This document shows, one piece after another, positions 1-11,682 of a stretch of 64,000 bases of DNA. The notes beneath the pieces were generated by a model. The model was not told where the DNA came from and did not search any database. It was given only the letters and a program-made list of their open reading frames with translations. Location of the stretch: NCBI GenBank assembly GCA_038373865.1, contig JAXGGA010002389.1, positions 1-64,000 of the forward strand, in the 5' to 3' direction. Each line of letters starts with the position of its first letter. The stretch's first letter is position 1. This DNA comes from Uloborus plumipes (taxonomy: Eukaryota; Arthropoda; Arachnida; Araneae; Uloboridae). Position numbers and translations under genes: made by a program.

Positions 1-127
1 AATACAAAACAGCGATACAGAAAAAAACATAAGTCGGAAAAACATCGACCGTAAAAAATCTATGATAAAAACATCGACGCTTTGACAAAAACATCGATGT
101 TTCCGAAACATCGACATCGCACCTCTA
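1..127. mobile_element. hAT-like non-autonomous element, right end only
   Basis: The window opens inside a repeat built from short copies of AAAACATCGAC in both orientations. It ends in CATCGACATCGCACCTCTA. Read on the minus strand this begins TAGAGGTGCGATGTCGATG, which fits the YAGNG terminal pattern of hAT elements. The other end and the target-site duplication lie outside the window, so the superfamily call is tentative. Confidence 0.45.
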
Positions 128-469
128 GTTCTAACCTAAAAAGCTGTACTGTCTCCATTTTTTGTCCATTTGTAGTTAACTCACTTTTTGGTTTAGTATG
201 TTTTATCCTACAATGCTAGTAAGAGAAGGGGATTGTGGGGCAAAGAACACACCTGTTTCAAAATGAACAAATTGGAAATTTGTTCTGAAAATCAGTTTAT
301 ATGAAGAAGGAATAATATATTTTGTAATACATTTATCGTTGAAATGTTATTTTTCATTTTTGGCAGTTATTTTTCACCTTCAAAAAAGGCTCAAATTTTT
401 CACCTAAAAAAACCTAGGGCAAAGTGAAAAGTATAAAAGTTTTGTATACGCATTTTTTATTTAATGAGT
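128..469. other. AT-rich spacer, no gene seen
   Basis: AT-rich unique-looking sequence with no ORF, RNA gene or repeat boundary that I can support. Confidence 0.6.
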
Positions 470-471
470 TA

Positions 472-616
472 GGGCCATGCTCCACATCAGCGTAAAACGC
501 GACCGAAACTTAAGGCAGAAACCGAAAATCCGGGTACTTTCCATAGGAACACCATTGAATCCATTTTACGCTTCTGCCTAATTTTTCTGCTTTACGTCGA
601 TGTGGAGCATGGCTCT
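472..616. mobile_element. 145-bp MITE with ~28-bp imperfect TIRs
   Basis: The left end GGGCCATGCTCCACATC is matched in inverted orientation by GATGTGGAGCATGGCTCT at the right end, and similarity continues inward (CRRCGTAAARC). Both ends are flanked by TA, which suggests a Tc1/mariner-type TA duplication. There is no coding capacity. Confidence 0.65.
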
Positions 617-639
617 TAGTGTTTTTCATTAAATGAATA

Positions 640-820
640 CGTAAATAAACAAATGAATTAGTAATGAAAAAATAAAAGAATAAATACTTAAATGACTGAA
701 TTAATATGTAAGAAAAGGAAATGAGTGATTAAAATAGAGAATGAATAACAAAATTAGTGAGTGGATGAGTAAATACGTGATACAATAAGTTTAAGAATGG
801 TGAATAAATAAATGAAGAAA
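640..820. repeat. cryptic AATGAATAA-rich simple sequence
   Basis: Degenerate short motifs such as AATGAATAA, AATAAATG and GAGTGA recur without strict periodicity on the plus strand. A very similar stretch occurs at about 38930-39130. Slippage-derived low-complexity DNA is the simplest reading. Confidence 0.5.
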
Positions 821-828
821 TACGTACG

Positions 829-1000
829 CAGGCCCGTCATTGGGGGGGGGGGGGGCAGGGGGGTCAATTGCTTTCCCTGGCTTTGAGAAATCAATGTATT
901 TACATATAAGTGGGCGTGGTTTTTACTGTTTTCCGATGAAATTACATTGTTTTCACCCTTTGCCCTCCCCTCCCCGAGAAAACTTGAAATGACGTCCCTG
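829..1000. mobile_element. 172-bp hAT MITE with perfect 8-bp TSD
   Basis: The element begins CAGGCCCGTCATT and ends AATGACGTCCCTG, an imperfect TIR of hAT type. It is flanked on both sides by the identical octamer TACGTACG (821-828 and 1001-1008), the length expected for a hAT target-site duplication. A run of about 15 G lies just inside the left end. A diverged truncated relative lies in opposite orientation near 24680-24815. Confidence 0.85.
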
Positions 1001-1110
1001 TACGTACGTGATTTAGTAAATGAATGCAAAATCAAACGAAATTATTTCACTTTGACCCACGTGCACTTGACTAATTACTGAGCATTTAGAACCAAAACAT
1101 GATTAATATA

Positions 1111-2794
1111 GGGTGAGTTCTGGTAAGTGCGTCCACTGGGAATTATATGAACACTGTCTTGAAATGGCTTCTGCAACACATCGACTATGTTAGATAACTG
1201 TCTAATGATAATTTCAATAGGTAGAATTCAGGGGTGGATTCAATAGACGAAACACAATCGGAGATAACTTAAATGTCTTCAAAAAAAACTCTTAAGTAAA
1301 GATTGAGAAGGTTTTGTTTCAGTTTCTCTTGTAGCCATACCAAGCAATTAAAGTCAAGAAATGCAAGTTGTTTCTTTTAAGTAATAGCTACTAATAATAT
1401 ACATGGGGTATTTTGATCAAATACTCTAACTAAAATTTGATTATATGAAGGTACGCACTTTCCCTTTCTTTAAAGTAAGGTGGGGGTAAGTGCGCACCAT
1501 TATGATGGGGCAAGTGCGTACCACTATCATGAGGCATATGCGTACTATTATGCAGAGCAAGTGCGTACCATTATGATGAGGCAAGTGTGTACCATTATGT
1601 GGAAATTACGACTCTCGTAATTCACCTTTAATTTTGATTTCACTCTTTTATAAACCGATTATAAATCCGACGTCATTTCCATCAAGTACTTACATTAACA
1701 TTGAATGCGGCATAAGATTTCAATTTTATTCATTACCTCTAAAATATATTGGCTTTTAGATATCAGTTAGTAAATTTTTCGTTGAAAATAGCGATCATTA
1801 ACTATACTTAATTTAAACCAGAATGACAAATAAAGCAATGAAATTAAGTGAAACACTAAGAAAGGAACCAACTGATTCAAAAAACGAAGGTGGAGTAATG
1901 AATAAAATATATTTAAGAAAATTAAAGAACACCTTGTGAAAAACTATTTGAATGTACAAGAAAAAAAAAGTATCACATCATGATCAATTATTCTCTTTTT
2001 TTTTTTTTTTTTTTTGTTCTTTATTTTGTGCTTTTTCTTACTGCTGCTGATTCTAATAAGAAAAATATTTTAAAACCGTATTTATTCAAAAAAAGAAAAA
2101 GAAAAAAAAAACGAATTGATCACTCAGGTCACCTAACGATCTACCATACAAATAGAATTAAAGAATATCACAGGGGTACGCACTTACAACAAAGCTATTG
2201 GACGCACATGTCTCATCTTACATTTAAGAAAGGGTAAGTGCGAAAACTGGCTTAAACACACTGATTAATGTATTTAACCAAAATAAACTATGTAGACTAT
2301 GAGTGATTATTACTAAATAAAAACAACTTACATTTGCTAACTTGGTCTTATTAAAAGGACAGAGGAAGAATCACAGACACAACTCTCTCAATCTTCAAAT
2401 CACAGTTGTTTACAAGACACGTGGAATATCACTAATTGCGTTTCATCCATGCAAGCAAGTGCTGATCTCTAGTATTAGGTATTATCCCAAGGCAACTACC
2501 TAACATATTTAATATGTGCCAGAAGTATTTTCCTGCTCATATTCACATAATTTAAGGTGGACGCACTTACCCCGCTAGGTAGGGAAAGTGCGTACCTTAG
2601 AATAGGTGTCATAAACCAGGTCACAAAACCTATGCTTATGGTTTATTTGACATATTATATGCTTGAAAATCTTAGTAAAGGATCTGGAAAGAAAACTAAA
2701 AAAAAATTGTGAGTGTACAAACTTTTTCAACAGAGCAGCATCCCTGAGAACATGAACTTTGCAAAAAAGGGTACGCACTTACCAGAACTCACCC
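1111..2794 (+). mobile_element. TA-flanked non-autonomous transposon, GTAAGTGCG family, copy 1
   Basis: The ends GGGTGAGTTCTGGTAAGTGC and its inverse (CGCACTTACCAGAACTCACCC) are flanked by TA on both sides (1109-1110, 2795-2796), so this is a 1684-bp TIR element with a TA target duplication. Copies of GGTAAGTGCGTACC in both orientations are scattered near both ends and in an internal array. ORFs inside are short and fall in homopolymers, and no transposase is seen. A second copy (32909-34598) lies inverted inside the pogo-like element, with high similarity over its full length. The TA duplication and the iteron architecture point to the Tc1/mariner/pogo group. Mobilisation by a pogo-type transposase is inference. 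Confidence 0.85.
1483..1601 (+). repeat. five 23-24-bp iterons carrying GTGCGTACC
   Basis: Five adjacent units of the form GRGGCAAGTGCGTACCATTA, about 24 bp each, sit inside the copy 1 element. The same array occurs inverted at about 34097-34214. The core matches the TIR-proximal motif, which suggests multiple transposase-binding sites. Confidence 0.75.
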
Positions 2795-2796
2795 TA

Positions 2797-5416
2797 AACA
2801 AAAGAACTGCACTGGACATCAGTAGATCTAAATTAATAGTTAAAATCATGATTACAAAAATTTTATTTTATAATAAATATTTTTGAAAAACCACGAATAT
2901 TATAAAAAAGGTATCAAATTTTGAAAGTCACTTATATAAATTTTTTCGTTGATATTTGAAACTTTTTTGACAGGAATCAACTATATGTCTAGGAACTTAG
3001 CTAAAATATTGCTGGACAAGTGTCGCAGCAAGTTGCGAAAATATTTTACCATTTCACTATGCTCCGCTATTTCACTTTGCATCACATTCCCCTACTAAAC
3101 TCTAAAGGAACTACGTAGGTGCCGAGATCTTTTTAGTAGTCTCCTACGAGGCTAAACGAGCTTAAATGCTTGTTTTCTCGAAATTACCAATTTCGGGAAT
3201 ACACTGCATGCATAGTTTGTACGGCAGTATAGTGCGGGGCTGGTTACTTGACTTACGAACTTGACAATGTTAACCTCTTTTTAAACAGTTCGGTGAAAAA
3301 AGGACTAGATTTGAGTTTGAATACTTCAAAAACACGACTACGAAAGCAACCCAACTCTACTAAGCGCCAATCACACGTCAATCTTTCCCGAAAAAGAGGT
3401 GATATTGCTCATAATTCAATTAACCAAAAAAGCACTATGCACGTTATGATGCACCCGTAATTGTTTACTGACTTGACATGCGTCAGCCTTTATTATGAGT
3501 ACGAATTGATTCCAAGAAGTTGAAGAAATCGGTATACGCAATATGGCTCAATAGGAGAAAGTGGTGACACTTAGATATTTCTAATATTAGTCAAGTCAGC
3601 ATGCTTCCTTGTACATTTGGAAGAAGTAAATTTCCGAGTGGAGATGTTGATATAGCGTACGTTTTTTTTTTTTTTTTAATCTTTGTAAAATAAAAGGGTG
3701 AGATAAAACCAGACGCCTGCCACAAGAAATCAATCGAAACAAAGGCTAATTGAAAAATGTTGATCAAAAATTCGAAAAAATTTAAAAAGGTTCAAACTAC
3801 ACAAAATGCATTTTTGACTGTACTAGAAAAAAATATTACAGATTAATGTTGCAAACTTCTTCATCCTTTTCTTCTGTTTCAATTCTATGCTACTCTTTTC
3901 TGATACAAAGGTGCTTAAAAAGTACGTGAATAATTTTAACTGAGGCTCCAAATACTTAAATATACCTAATTTCACATATATACATCATTTGTTTTTCATA
4001 AATAAGCGAGACTCATTTCTTGTACAGTTTATGGGTTCAAAAAACCCAAAATAATTGGAATAAAAATACAATTTAGTGGCGAGCGATTCTGACACTTTTA
4101 AATAGTATGAAAATTTATTTAAAACTTTACAATTGAATGACCAGAGCACACTAAACATTAAAAATCAGTTTCCCATAGCGGATGCAAGAAGATCGCGAAT
4201 TTTATTGCAGTTACAGTTTTCAAAGGTACAGATTTCAAAGGTGTTATAGTTTAAAAACAACATATAAAATGTTTTTACGCAAAATCATTTTATATGTGCA
4301 TTTTAAAGCTCTACTATAAAAATATTTATTCATCAACCATATCAAAGTAAAAATAATTCGGAGAAATTCAAAGACTCTCGTAATGAGCACAAATTTACGC
4401 TTGACAGTTTTTAATTTATGATCGTGCTAAAAATAAAAAATATCACGTATTAGACTCTTAACAAATCATGATAAGTATCGAAAGTTGGAAAAATTAGATT
4501 CTCAAATCAGATGTAGAAATCTCATTTTTCAAAATAGAAGTCATCAAAAGTATAAAAAAGACAATTTTAGAATGTCATTTTAACAGATCTACACAATAAA
4601 TATATTATTGACATAATCGTCGAAAAATCTCGAGTAAGGGAAAAAGAAATCGGAGGTGGGGAGAGAAAAGCAAACCGAAATACCAGATCTGGTTTAACAC
4701 AATAAAAATGTAATTTCCAGTGTACATACTGAAGCATAAGCACCCCTGCATAGCTCCAAATACATTATTGTGAAAAGAAAAGACTAATCTAAATTTACAT
4801 ATTCGATTATCTAGAAAATTAGGTTTTCCTAAAAAGTAACCGGAATTCGGGTAGTTTCGATGTGAAAAATACCGGAACACAACCACGCCTGTTATACAAA
4901 AATGTAATTATTGCGCAGATTACGATTACGTAATCGGCGATTATTCCAAAATTGATACATGCATACACAAAGGATAAATTTGTCGAAGTTCCAATTTTTT
5001 ACTTTAATAAAACTAATAATTGAAAGCCAAAAATTAAATTGCACATCATTAATAACAAATGCATATTTTAGTCGATAATGTTATGAATAAGACGCAATTT
5101 TTCGCTGCAACTATATTTTTAACCACATGTTTGACGACTTAACAAGTATCTGTTTATACTGCAGATGTGTCTTAAATGCACTCTAAAAAAGAATGGGCGG
5201 AAGAAAGTTTATCATGGAAACTCTTCAAAGGAAGGCGTTAGGTGATCATTAAAATGTTAACCAGCGCTAAAATATTGACCATTTGTTTCTTTTTGAAAAA
5301 TTCCCAATTTTCTTCAATAATAAAATTAAAAGATTTTCTTTCAGACTAACGGGCCTTGAAGCATTTTACTTAACATGAGCCTGCTTTCTCCAGAGCCAGA
5401 ATGAAACTTTCATTTA
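2797..5416. other. AT-rich intergenic DNA, no gene seen
   Basis: About 2.6 kb of AT-rich sequence with a poly(T) run near 3662-3678. The short ORFs here (up to about 90 codons) have low-complexity or random-looking translations and no recognisable motif. No repeat boundary was found. Confidence 0.55.
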
Positions 5417-6188
5417 TAGGGTAGACCGGGGCACGTTTACGCGGAATTTTTCAATGATTTTTCTAATTTTTATGTTTCAATTTAGGAAATTTTAGACGTC
5501 ATGGTCGTATAAAGCAGTTAATAAAGTTGAAGATTGTGCCTTCAGTTTCTGCCCTGTTCAGTATTTAAGCGTTAAAAAAATGTTTAAGTCAATGTCAGTG
5601 GCATAAACGTAGTCTCAAATTCTTACCTAGTCTCACTTACAGAACGACACACAGTGGTTCGAGGGCGGAAAAAATAGGCATTTCAAAGTTTGAACATAGA
5701 AAAATTTTAATGCCGTAATTACTTAGCCTTTGAGTTGTAGTAACATACTCCATAAGATTTGTTTGGAAAAAAATTTCATATTACTAAAAAAAGTCCAAGA
5801 ATGTTGAAAAATTACGTTTTTAATTAATTTTGGATGTGACCCTGTATTGCAGTTTTAATTCATACGTTCAGTAATCCGAACTTAAATTTATAAAAATTCA
5901 TTTTACATTGGTCTTTCACACCTATAGGATGCATATTACGCTAGAAATAATAATTAAAATTAATAAAAATTTAAATTATCTGAAGTCAAAAAAAAAAAAG
6001 TAATTGCGAAAAAATATTTTGAAATACATTGAGGCATATACTTTTGTCGGCGGCTTCCGGTGAGCTTAAAGCAATATTGGCAAGTAGTTTTAACCTTCCT
6101 GTAACTAAATAAAAACATTTTAGCTGCGACTGTGGGCGTGGCAGCTGTTTTCATTTGAATCTCACTATTTACAAACACCAATATAGTA

Positions 6189-6230
6189 GGGGAGACCGGG
6201 GCAGGTTTACGCATGGGGCATGTTTACGCA
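6189..6230 (+). repeat. second, internal TIR start with two iterons
   Basis: TA followed by GGGGAGACCGGGGCAGG repeats the terminal sequence of the enclosing element, with iterons at 6198-6212 and 6215-6229. Downstream sequence does not match the outer left end. This may mark a second insertion of a related element, or a shorter element (6189-10779) that shares the right end. Confidence 0.6.
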
Positions 6231-6555
6231 GCGCACTTTTTCAGAAACGTGTTGTAGTTTGCTCAACATCGGTGATGACAGATTCATCCGGGCACCTATC
6301 GGATATTCTCACAAGAATTTTAGCTTCAGTCGAGCTTCTGCTTAGAGCGCAGCGAGGATTATCTGTTTTCTGCCAAAGTGAGTAAATTTTGTGTTCATCT
6401 TACTAAACCTTATTGTGAACTAATAATACTTTGTAAAAGATAAACAAATATATGAACGAACGCAGAATTTAATGCTCTTTTTAAAAATGTAATTGTTTTG
6501 ACGGAAATGTTATTGTATTTGGTTGTACATTAAAAATAAGCTAAAAAGTAACGAC

Positions 6556-6620
6556 GGGGCACGTTTACGCAGTAAGAACGCGCGTAAACGTGCCCCGAGG
6601 TCGGTGCGTAAATGTGCCCC
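6556..6620. repeat. iteron trio, one direct and two inverted
   Basis: One GGGGCACGTTTACGC (6556-6570) faces two inverse copies (6582-6596 and 6606-6620, the second with one change). Together they form a potential hairpin and a candidate transposase-binding cluster. Confidence 0.7.
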
Positions 6621-6749
6621 AGAAGCTTTTTTAGCACCGTATCGCCATAGAACGTCTGTATTTTTAGTCCATTTAGCTTCACAATTTCTCATTTTATGTT
6701 TAATTGAATTACAAATTCATCTCTTGTAGATAACTATCATATAGTTCTG

Positions 6750-8990
6750 TATGGGGGGGATTCCGAATTGGGGGAGGGGGGGTCAGAGGGGGGGGGGTCA
6801 ATTAAAATACAGTTTTGTATTTTAATTGACCCCCCTCCCCCGAATGGGAGGGAAATTCAGAATTGGGGGAGGGGGATCAGAGGGGGTCAATTAAAATACA
6901 GTTTTGCGTTTTAATTGACCCCCCTCCCCCGAATTGGGGGAGCGGGTCAGAGGGGATCAATTAAATATACTTTTGTATTTTAATTGACCCCCTCCCCCGA
7001 ATGGGGGTATTCGGAATTTGGGGAGGGGGGTCAGAGGGGGTCAATTAAAATATAGTTTTGTATTTTAATTGACCCCCCTCCCCCGAATGGGAGGAATTCG
7101 GAATTGGGGGAGGGGGGTCAGAGGGGGTCAATTAAAATACAGTTTTGTATTTTAATTACCCCCCTCCCCCGAATGGGGGAAAATTCCGAATTGGGGGAGG
7201 GGGGTCAATTAAAGTACAGTTTTGTTTTTAATTGACCCCCCTCCCCCGGATGGGAGGGAAATTCCGAATTGAGGGAGGGGGGTTAGAGGGGAGTCAATTA
7301 AAATACAGTTTTGTATTTTAATTGCCCCCTCTCCCAATTGGGGGGGGGGATTCCGAATTGGGGGAGGGGGTCAGAGAGGGGGTCAATTAAAATACAGTTA
7401 TGTATTTTAATTGCCCCCCTCTCCCGATTGGGGGGGAAATTCCGAATTGGGGGAGGGGGTCAGAGGGGGTCAATTAAAATACACTTTTGTATTTTAATTG
7501 ACCCCACTCCCCCGAATGGGGGGGATTCCGAATTGGAGGAGGGGGTCAGAGGGGGGGGTCAATTAAAACAGTTTTGTATTTTATTTGACCCCTCCCCCCA
7601 AATGGGGGAAGGGGTCAGAGGGGGAACAATTAAAATACAGTCTTCCTGTGGGGGACTGAATTTTACAGAATGAACCACGAATACAGCCCCCCAGTATTTT
7701 AATTGCCCCCCCGAACGGGGGAGAATTCCGAATTGGGGGAAGGTTTCAATTAAAATACAGTCCGCCCTGGGGCGGACAATTTTACAGAACGAACCACGAA
7801 TACAGTCCGCCCAGGAGGGACTATATTCTTGGTTCGAACGTGGTACCACAAATACAGTCCCCCCGGCAGGGGGGACTGTATTTTAATTGACCCCCATCCC
7901 CCAATTCGGAATTCCCTCCCCCCAATTCGGGGGAGGAGGGTCACTTAAAATACAACTGTATTTTATTTGACCCCCTCCCCCGAATGGGGGGAATTCCAAA
8001 TTGGGGGAGGGGGTCAATTAAAATACGGTCCCCCTGGGGGGACTGAATTTTACAGAACGAACCACGAATACAGCCCCCCGTATTTTAATTCCCCCCAAAC
8101 GAATGGGGGGGGATTCGGAATTGGGTGGAGGGTTTCAAACTAAATACAGTCCCCCCTGGGGCGGACAATTTTACAGAACGAACCACGAACCAATGTGGTA
8201 CCACGAATACAGTCCCCCCACTGGGGGGGACTGTATTTAAATTGACGCCTCCCCAATTCGGAATCCCCCCCCCAATTCGAGGGAGGGGGTCACTTAAAAT
8301 ACAAAACTATTTTATTTGACACCTCCCCCGAATGGGGGTCGGGGGGGGGGGTCAATTAAAATAGTTTTGTATTTTAATTGACCCCCCTCCCCCGAATGGG
8401 GAGGGGGGAATCTCGAATTGGGGGAGGGGACTCAGAGGGTGGTCAATTAAAATACAAAACTGTATTTTAATTGACCCCCTCCCCCGAGGGGGGAATTCTG
8501 AATTGGCGGAGGGCGGTCAGAGGGGGGGGGGTCAATTCCGCCTGGGGGGACTGTATTTTACAGAACGAACCACGAATACAACCCCCTCCAGTATTTTAAT
8601 TGACCCCCCCCCCCCGAACAGGGGGAAATTCTGAATTGGGGAGGGGGTCAATTAAAATACAGTCCCCCCTGGGGGACTGTATTCTACAGAACGAACCACG
8701 AAGACAGTCCCCCCCCCCAGTATTTTAATTGACCCCCCTCCCCCGAACGGGGGAATTTCGAATTGGGGGAGGGGGTCAGTTAAAATACAGTCCCCCTGGA
8801 GGGGCTGTATTTTACAGAACGAACCACGAACACAGTCCCCCCAGGGGGGACTGTATTTAAAGTGACCCCCTTCCCCAATTCGGATTTCCGCTCCCCAATT
8901 CGTGGGAGGGGGGGTCAAATAAAATACAAAACTGTATTTTAATAGACCCCCCCCCCCATCCTCCAATTCGGAAGGACGGGCCTGCATCTA
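6750..8990. repeat. G/C-rich palindromic satellite-like array
   Basis: About 2.2 kb in which two kinds of inverted modules alternate. Module A is a palindrome around TTAAAATACAGTTTTGTATT (arms TCAATTAAAATACA, 4-bp spacer) embedded between C-runs and G-runs. From 6811 to about 7570 it recurs roughly ten times, every 70-90 bp. Module B, from about 7650 onward, contains ACAGAACGAACCACGAA (seven copies) and palindromes such as CAGTCCCC...GGGGACTG. ORFs across it are translations of the repeats. The right edge ends in GACGGGCCTG, reminiscent of a hAT terminus, but no matching left terminus was found. The G-runs and dyads should favour quadruplexes and cruciforms. Confidence 0.85.
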
Positions 8991-9770
8991 ACTGCATTTT
9001 AATTGAACTTCTACGTTTTCTTCGGCTCTTCTGTATGTTAATTACTCATATGTTTAGGGAAATTTTATTTTATTTTTTTTTTAAATTTATTAATTATTTT
9101 TTTAGGGTGAAATATATTCAAATAATCATGCAATACAAAAATGAAAGCAATAATCAAAGAAAAACCTTGTGCCACGAAAATAGCCCGAGAACGAAGGAAA
9201 AATAAAAGAAAGAAGAAGGACAGATATTGAGATCTTAGCATGTGCAGCTCAGCCAAATAATTAATTCCCCCCCCCCAATCAATTCAAATTGCTTTCCTAT
9301 TAAAATTTTGTATTTGACAGAAAATTAACGAATCTCAAAAAATAAATAAAGAAAAAATCAAAAAAAAAAAGTTTAATAAAATAAAATAATATAATGAATA
9401 TATGAATGAATTTAAACTTTTCAGAGATTCAGATTATTTTAAAGTGAAGACAATGAGCACACCAGCGTTCTTATAGCGCCAGTACCAGTTGTGAATTAAA
9501 TTGCAAACTAAAATACAAAAAAAAAGTGCCAGCGAAAAGAATAAAAATGATTTTCGTCGATACTTTGCAAAAGACACTCTAAAACAACATTCAGAAAAAA
9601 GAACACATGAAATTAATGTGCAATCGAGTATCGTGTGATGTGTTTCGATGAATAATGCATGAACAGAAAAATCACTTGAAAGAAATAACGCGGTTTTCAC
9701 TGAAAAGCAAAGCGAAATCTAGATTGTTATAAATGGAACATGAATGGAAATACACGAAAACCAACCCTAG
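8991..9770. other. AT-rich interior of the 5.4-kb element
   Basis: AT-rich sequence between the palindromic array and the transposase-tail relic. The two minus-strand ORFs of 60-90 codons have low-complexity, hydrophobic translations without recognisable motifs, and I do not regard them as genes. Confidence 0.5.
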
Positions 9771-9879
9771 GAGATCAGCGCCACAAGCGGCGACAACGGT
9801 AACTTCGCCTTGTACGAGATTTCCTTTGATCTCCGCCGCGTCTGGCTAGCCGTTTAAGGATCGCAGGTAGCCATGTCCA

Positions 9880-10095
9880 GTTAAAGAAGCTCTCAGACAA
9901 GAACAGTTAGAAGCAAAAAAGAAAAAAATTATTGCACAACAAAACAAAACCAAGAAACTACCTTAAAATTTACTAGTTTCTGAGGAAGCAGAATAAGAAG
10001 ATAGAAAAGGAAAAAGAATTAAACTAAAAAATGCCAAAAAGAAACAGTTGGCGTTGGCACCCTCTGCAAAGATTAACGACTAAAACTACTTAGTC
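9880..10095 (+). pseudogene. possible relic of a pogo/Tigger transposase C-terminal tail
   Basis: The plus-strand translation is a run of Lys/Glu/Gln-rich codons interrupted by stops, with the feel of EQLEAKKKKI and KRIKLKNAKKKQLAL. The pogo-like pseudogene at 30869-32829 ends its catalytic part with a comparable basic tail (about 32285-32436). The position inside a TA-flanked iteron element fits a decayed transposase, but the match rests on composition and short motifs only. Confidence 0.35.
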
Positions 10096-10340
10096 ATTTT
10101 CTTCATCACTTCGTCATCAGAATCATTCTCTATTTTAATCGGCAATAAGCCCTATATTTTCAGTTCATCCTACAAAATGTTCTTTTATTAATTTTCTTTA
10201 TTTTTTGTTAGTAAAAACTGTAACTTTGATGGTTAAAATGACTAAGTAGTTTCAGTTGTTAATTGGTAATAAGCCCTGAGTTTGCAGTTTATCTAAAAAA
10301 TGTTCTTTTATAAATTATCTATTTTTTATTTTCAAACAGG
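10074..10340. repeat. short direct and inverted duplications
   Basis: GCAATAAGCCCT...CAGTTCATC at 10141 onward recurs as GGTAATAAGCCCT...CAGTTTATC at about 10263, a diverged direct repeat of about 122 bp period. GACTAAAACTACTTAGTCAT near 10078 is inverted near 10235. These look like old local rearrangements inside the element. Confidence 0.45.
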
Positions 10341-10425
10341 GCATGAAGTTGTAAATAAAACATTTTAAATTAATTAAAAATTCATTTCTCTCAATACTTG
10401 GCACTCTAATAACGTGCCTCTTAAT

Positions 10426-10592
10426 GCGTAAACGTGCCCCGATGTCGATGCGTAAACGTGCCCCAAATTGCGTAAACGTACCCCGAATTGCGTAAACGTA
10501 CCCCGAAGTTGCGTAAACGTGCCCCGATGTCGATGCGTAAACGTGCCCCGCCTAATGCGTAAACTTGCCCCGGATACGGGGCACGTTTACGC
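10426..10592 (-). repeat. iteron array: seven inverse plus one direct copy
   Basis: GCGTAAACGTGCCCC or a one-base variant occurs at 10426, 10450, 10470, 10490, 10511, 10535 and 10557, and the inverse GGGGCACGTTTACGC at 10578. Starts are spaced 20-24 bp, about two helical turns. It lies about 190 bp inside the right end and is a strong candidate multiple binding site for the element's transposase. Confidence 0.8.
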
Positions 10593-10781
10593 AACAGACT
10601 TTGTCCTAAATATTATTTTTTTAACGCTTAAATACAAACACAAGGCGAAAACTGAATGCATAAATTTGAACTTCATTAAATGCTTAATAAGAATATGACA
10701 TTTGAAATTTCCTAAATTGAAACATAAAAATTAGAAAATTCGCGGAAAAAAATCCGCGTAAACGTGCCCCGGTCTCCCCTA

Positions 10782-11117
10782 CTTATTAATGACAAATATG
10801 AAATAAATGACTATCTCTTTATAACGTGATTAGTTCCTATTTAACAGGCAACACGTTGTAAGGAAATATGAGTGCATGTTCGACGCTGAAGTCTGAAACG
10901 CTAATTTAAACATCCAGAGCTACAAATGCTGTTGAGCGCCAACAGGCCAAAATTTTCGACAAAGTTGGGTTCACTCAACTTAGCTGCCAAAAAACAATCA
11001 AGGGCCCAGTGTAAGTTGCAAACATCTTGTAGTAAAACATAAAAAAGAATGTGATTAAATCAATGCCAATAAATGTTTGAAATTACTTCTTGAAAAATAA
11101 TTCAGGCCAATTCGTAA

Positions 11118-11119
<2 letters not shown>
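10782..11119. other. AT-rich spacer, no gene seen
   Basis: Nothing recognisable between the 5.4-kb element and the AT microsatellite. Confidence 0.55.
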
Positions 11120-11199
<80 letters not shown>

Positions 11200-11210
11200 T
11201 ATATGTATAT
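11120..11210. repeat. (AT)n microsatellite
   Basis: About 90 bp of nearly uninterrupted AT dinucleotides, with a few phase changes (TATTATA, TAATATA) and a GT interruption near the right end. Confidence 0.95.
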
Positions 11211-11682
11211 AAGTATTAGCTAATTTATTTTTTAGAACATTTACTAAATTTATTTTCTAAGAAGTTAATATTTTCAAAGTTTCACTCTCCTTCCTTTCAA
11301 GTTTCCCTAATCGAATTCTTGCGTTGACGATAATGCTCAAAGAAATAAATGTTTAAAAGTTTGAAGATAAGGATGATTTTCTTTCCGTACGGACCTTTTT
11401 GAAATAAATTTTATTTTTAAAGGTCTTCAGCAAGAACAAATCAATAACAATGAGAAATTGAACCTATAAAAGACAGACACAGTTGCAAATTGGTAACTTG
11501 TCTACTTCTCACAGTACCTTTGCTATGGGTTGTGTAGACTTGCAAATTATTTATGCTACTTTACAGTAGGTGGTAACAATACTCTCTTTAACATTTTTTT
11601 TGCAGTTATTTAATATTTTGCAAAGTACTATTTCAAGAATATGGTATTTTTCTATAGATTTAGCCCTATTATGTTCCTTTTT

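Larger units (their letters stand above)
5419..10779. mobile_element. 5.4-kb TA-flanked element with GGGGCACGTTTACGC iterons (pogo-like, non-autonomous)
   Basis: The left end GGGTAGACCGGGGCACG and right end CGTGCCCCGGTCTCCCC are inverted and flanked by TA (5417-5418, 10780-10781). The similarity between ends continues inward for roughly 170 bp (5419-5590 against the inverse of 10610-10779), so the TIRs are long. Fifteen copies of the 15-bp iteron GGGGCACGTTTACGC or its inverse occur at both ends. The interior holds a second TIR-like start at 6189, a large G/C-rich palindromic array (6750-8990) and a degraded transposase-tail relic (about 9880-10095). No intact transposase remains. The layout parallels the pogo-like element at 30247-34892, so I place it in that group by inference. 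Confidence 0.75.

Noticed and set aside
1980..2237. 85-codon ORF with Phe-rich start
   Set aside because: It is driven by a poly(T) run and lies inside a non-autonomous element. The second copy does not preserve it.
7311..7673. 120-codon ORF in the G/C-rich array
   Set aside because: The peptide simply repeats with the DNA units (Gly/Pro/Ile-rich). Overlapping ORFs on the minus strand do the same.
10426..10592. Regularly spaced short repeats resembling a CRISPR array
   Set aside because: Repeats are 15 bp with 5-9-bp gaps, one is inverted, and the context is a eukaryotic transposon end. There are no spacers of CRISPR length and no cas genes.
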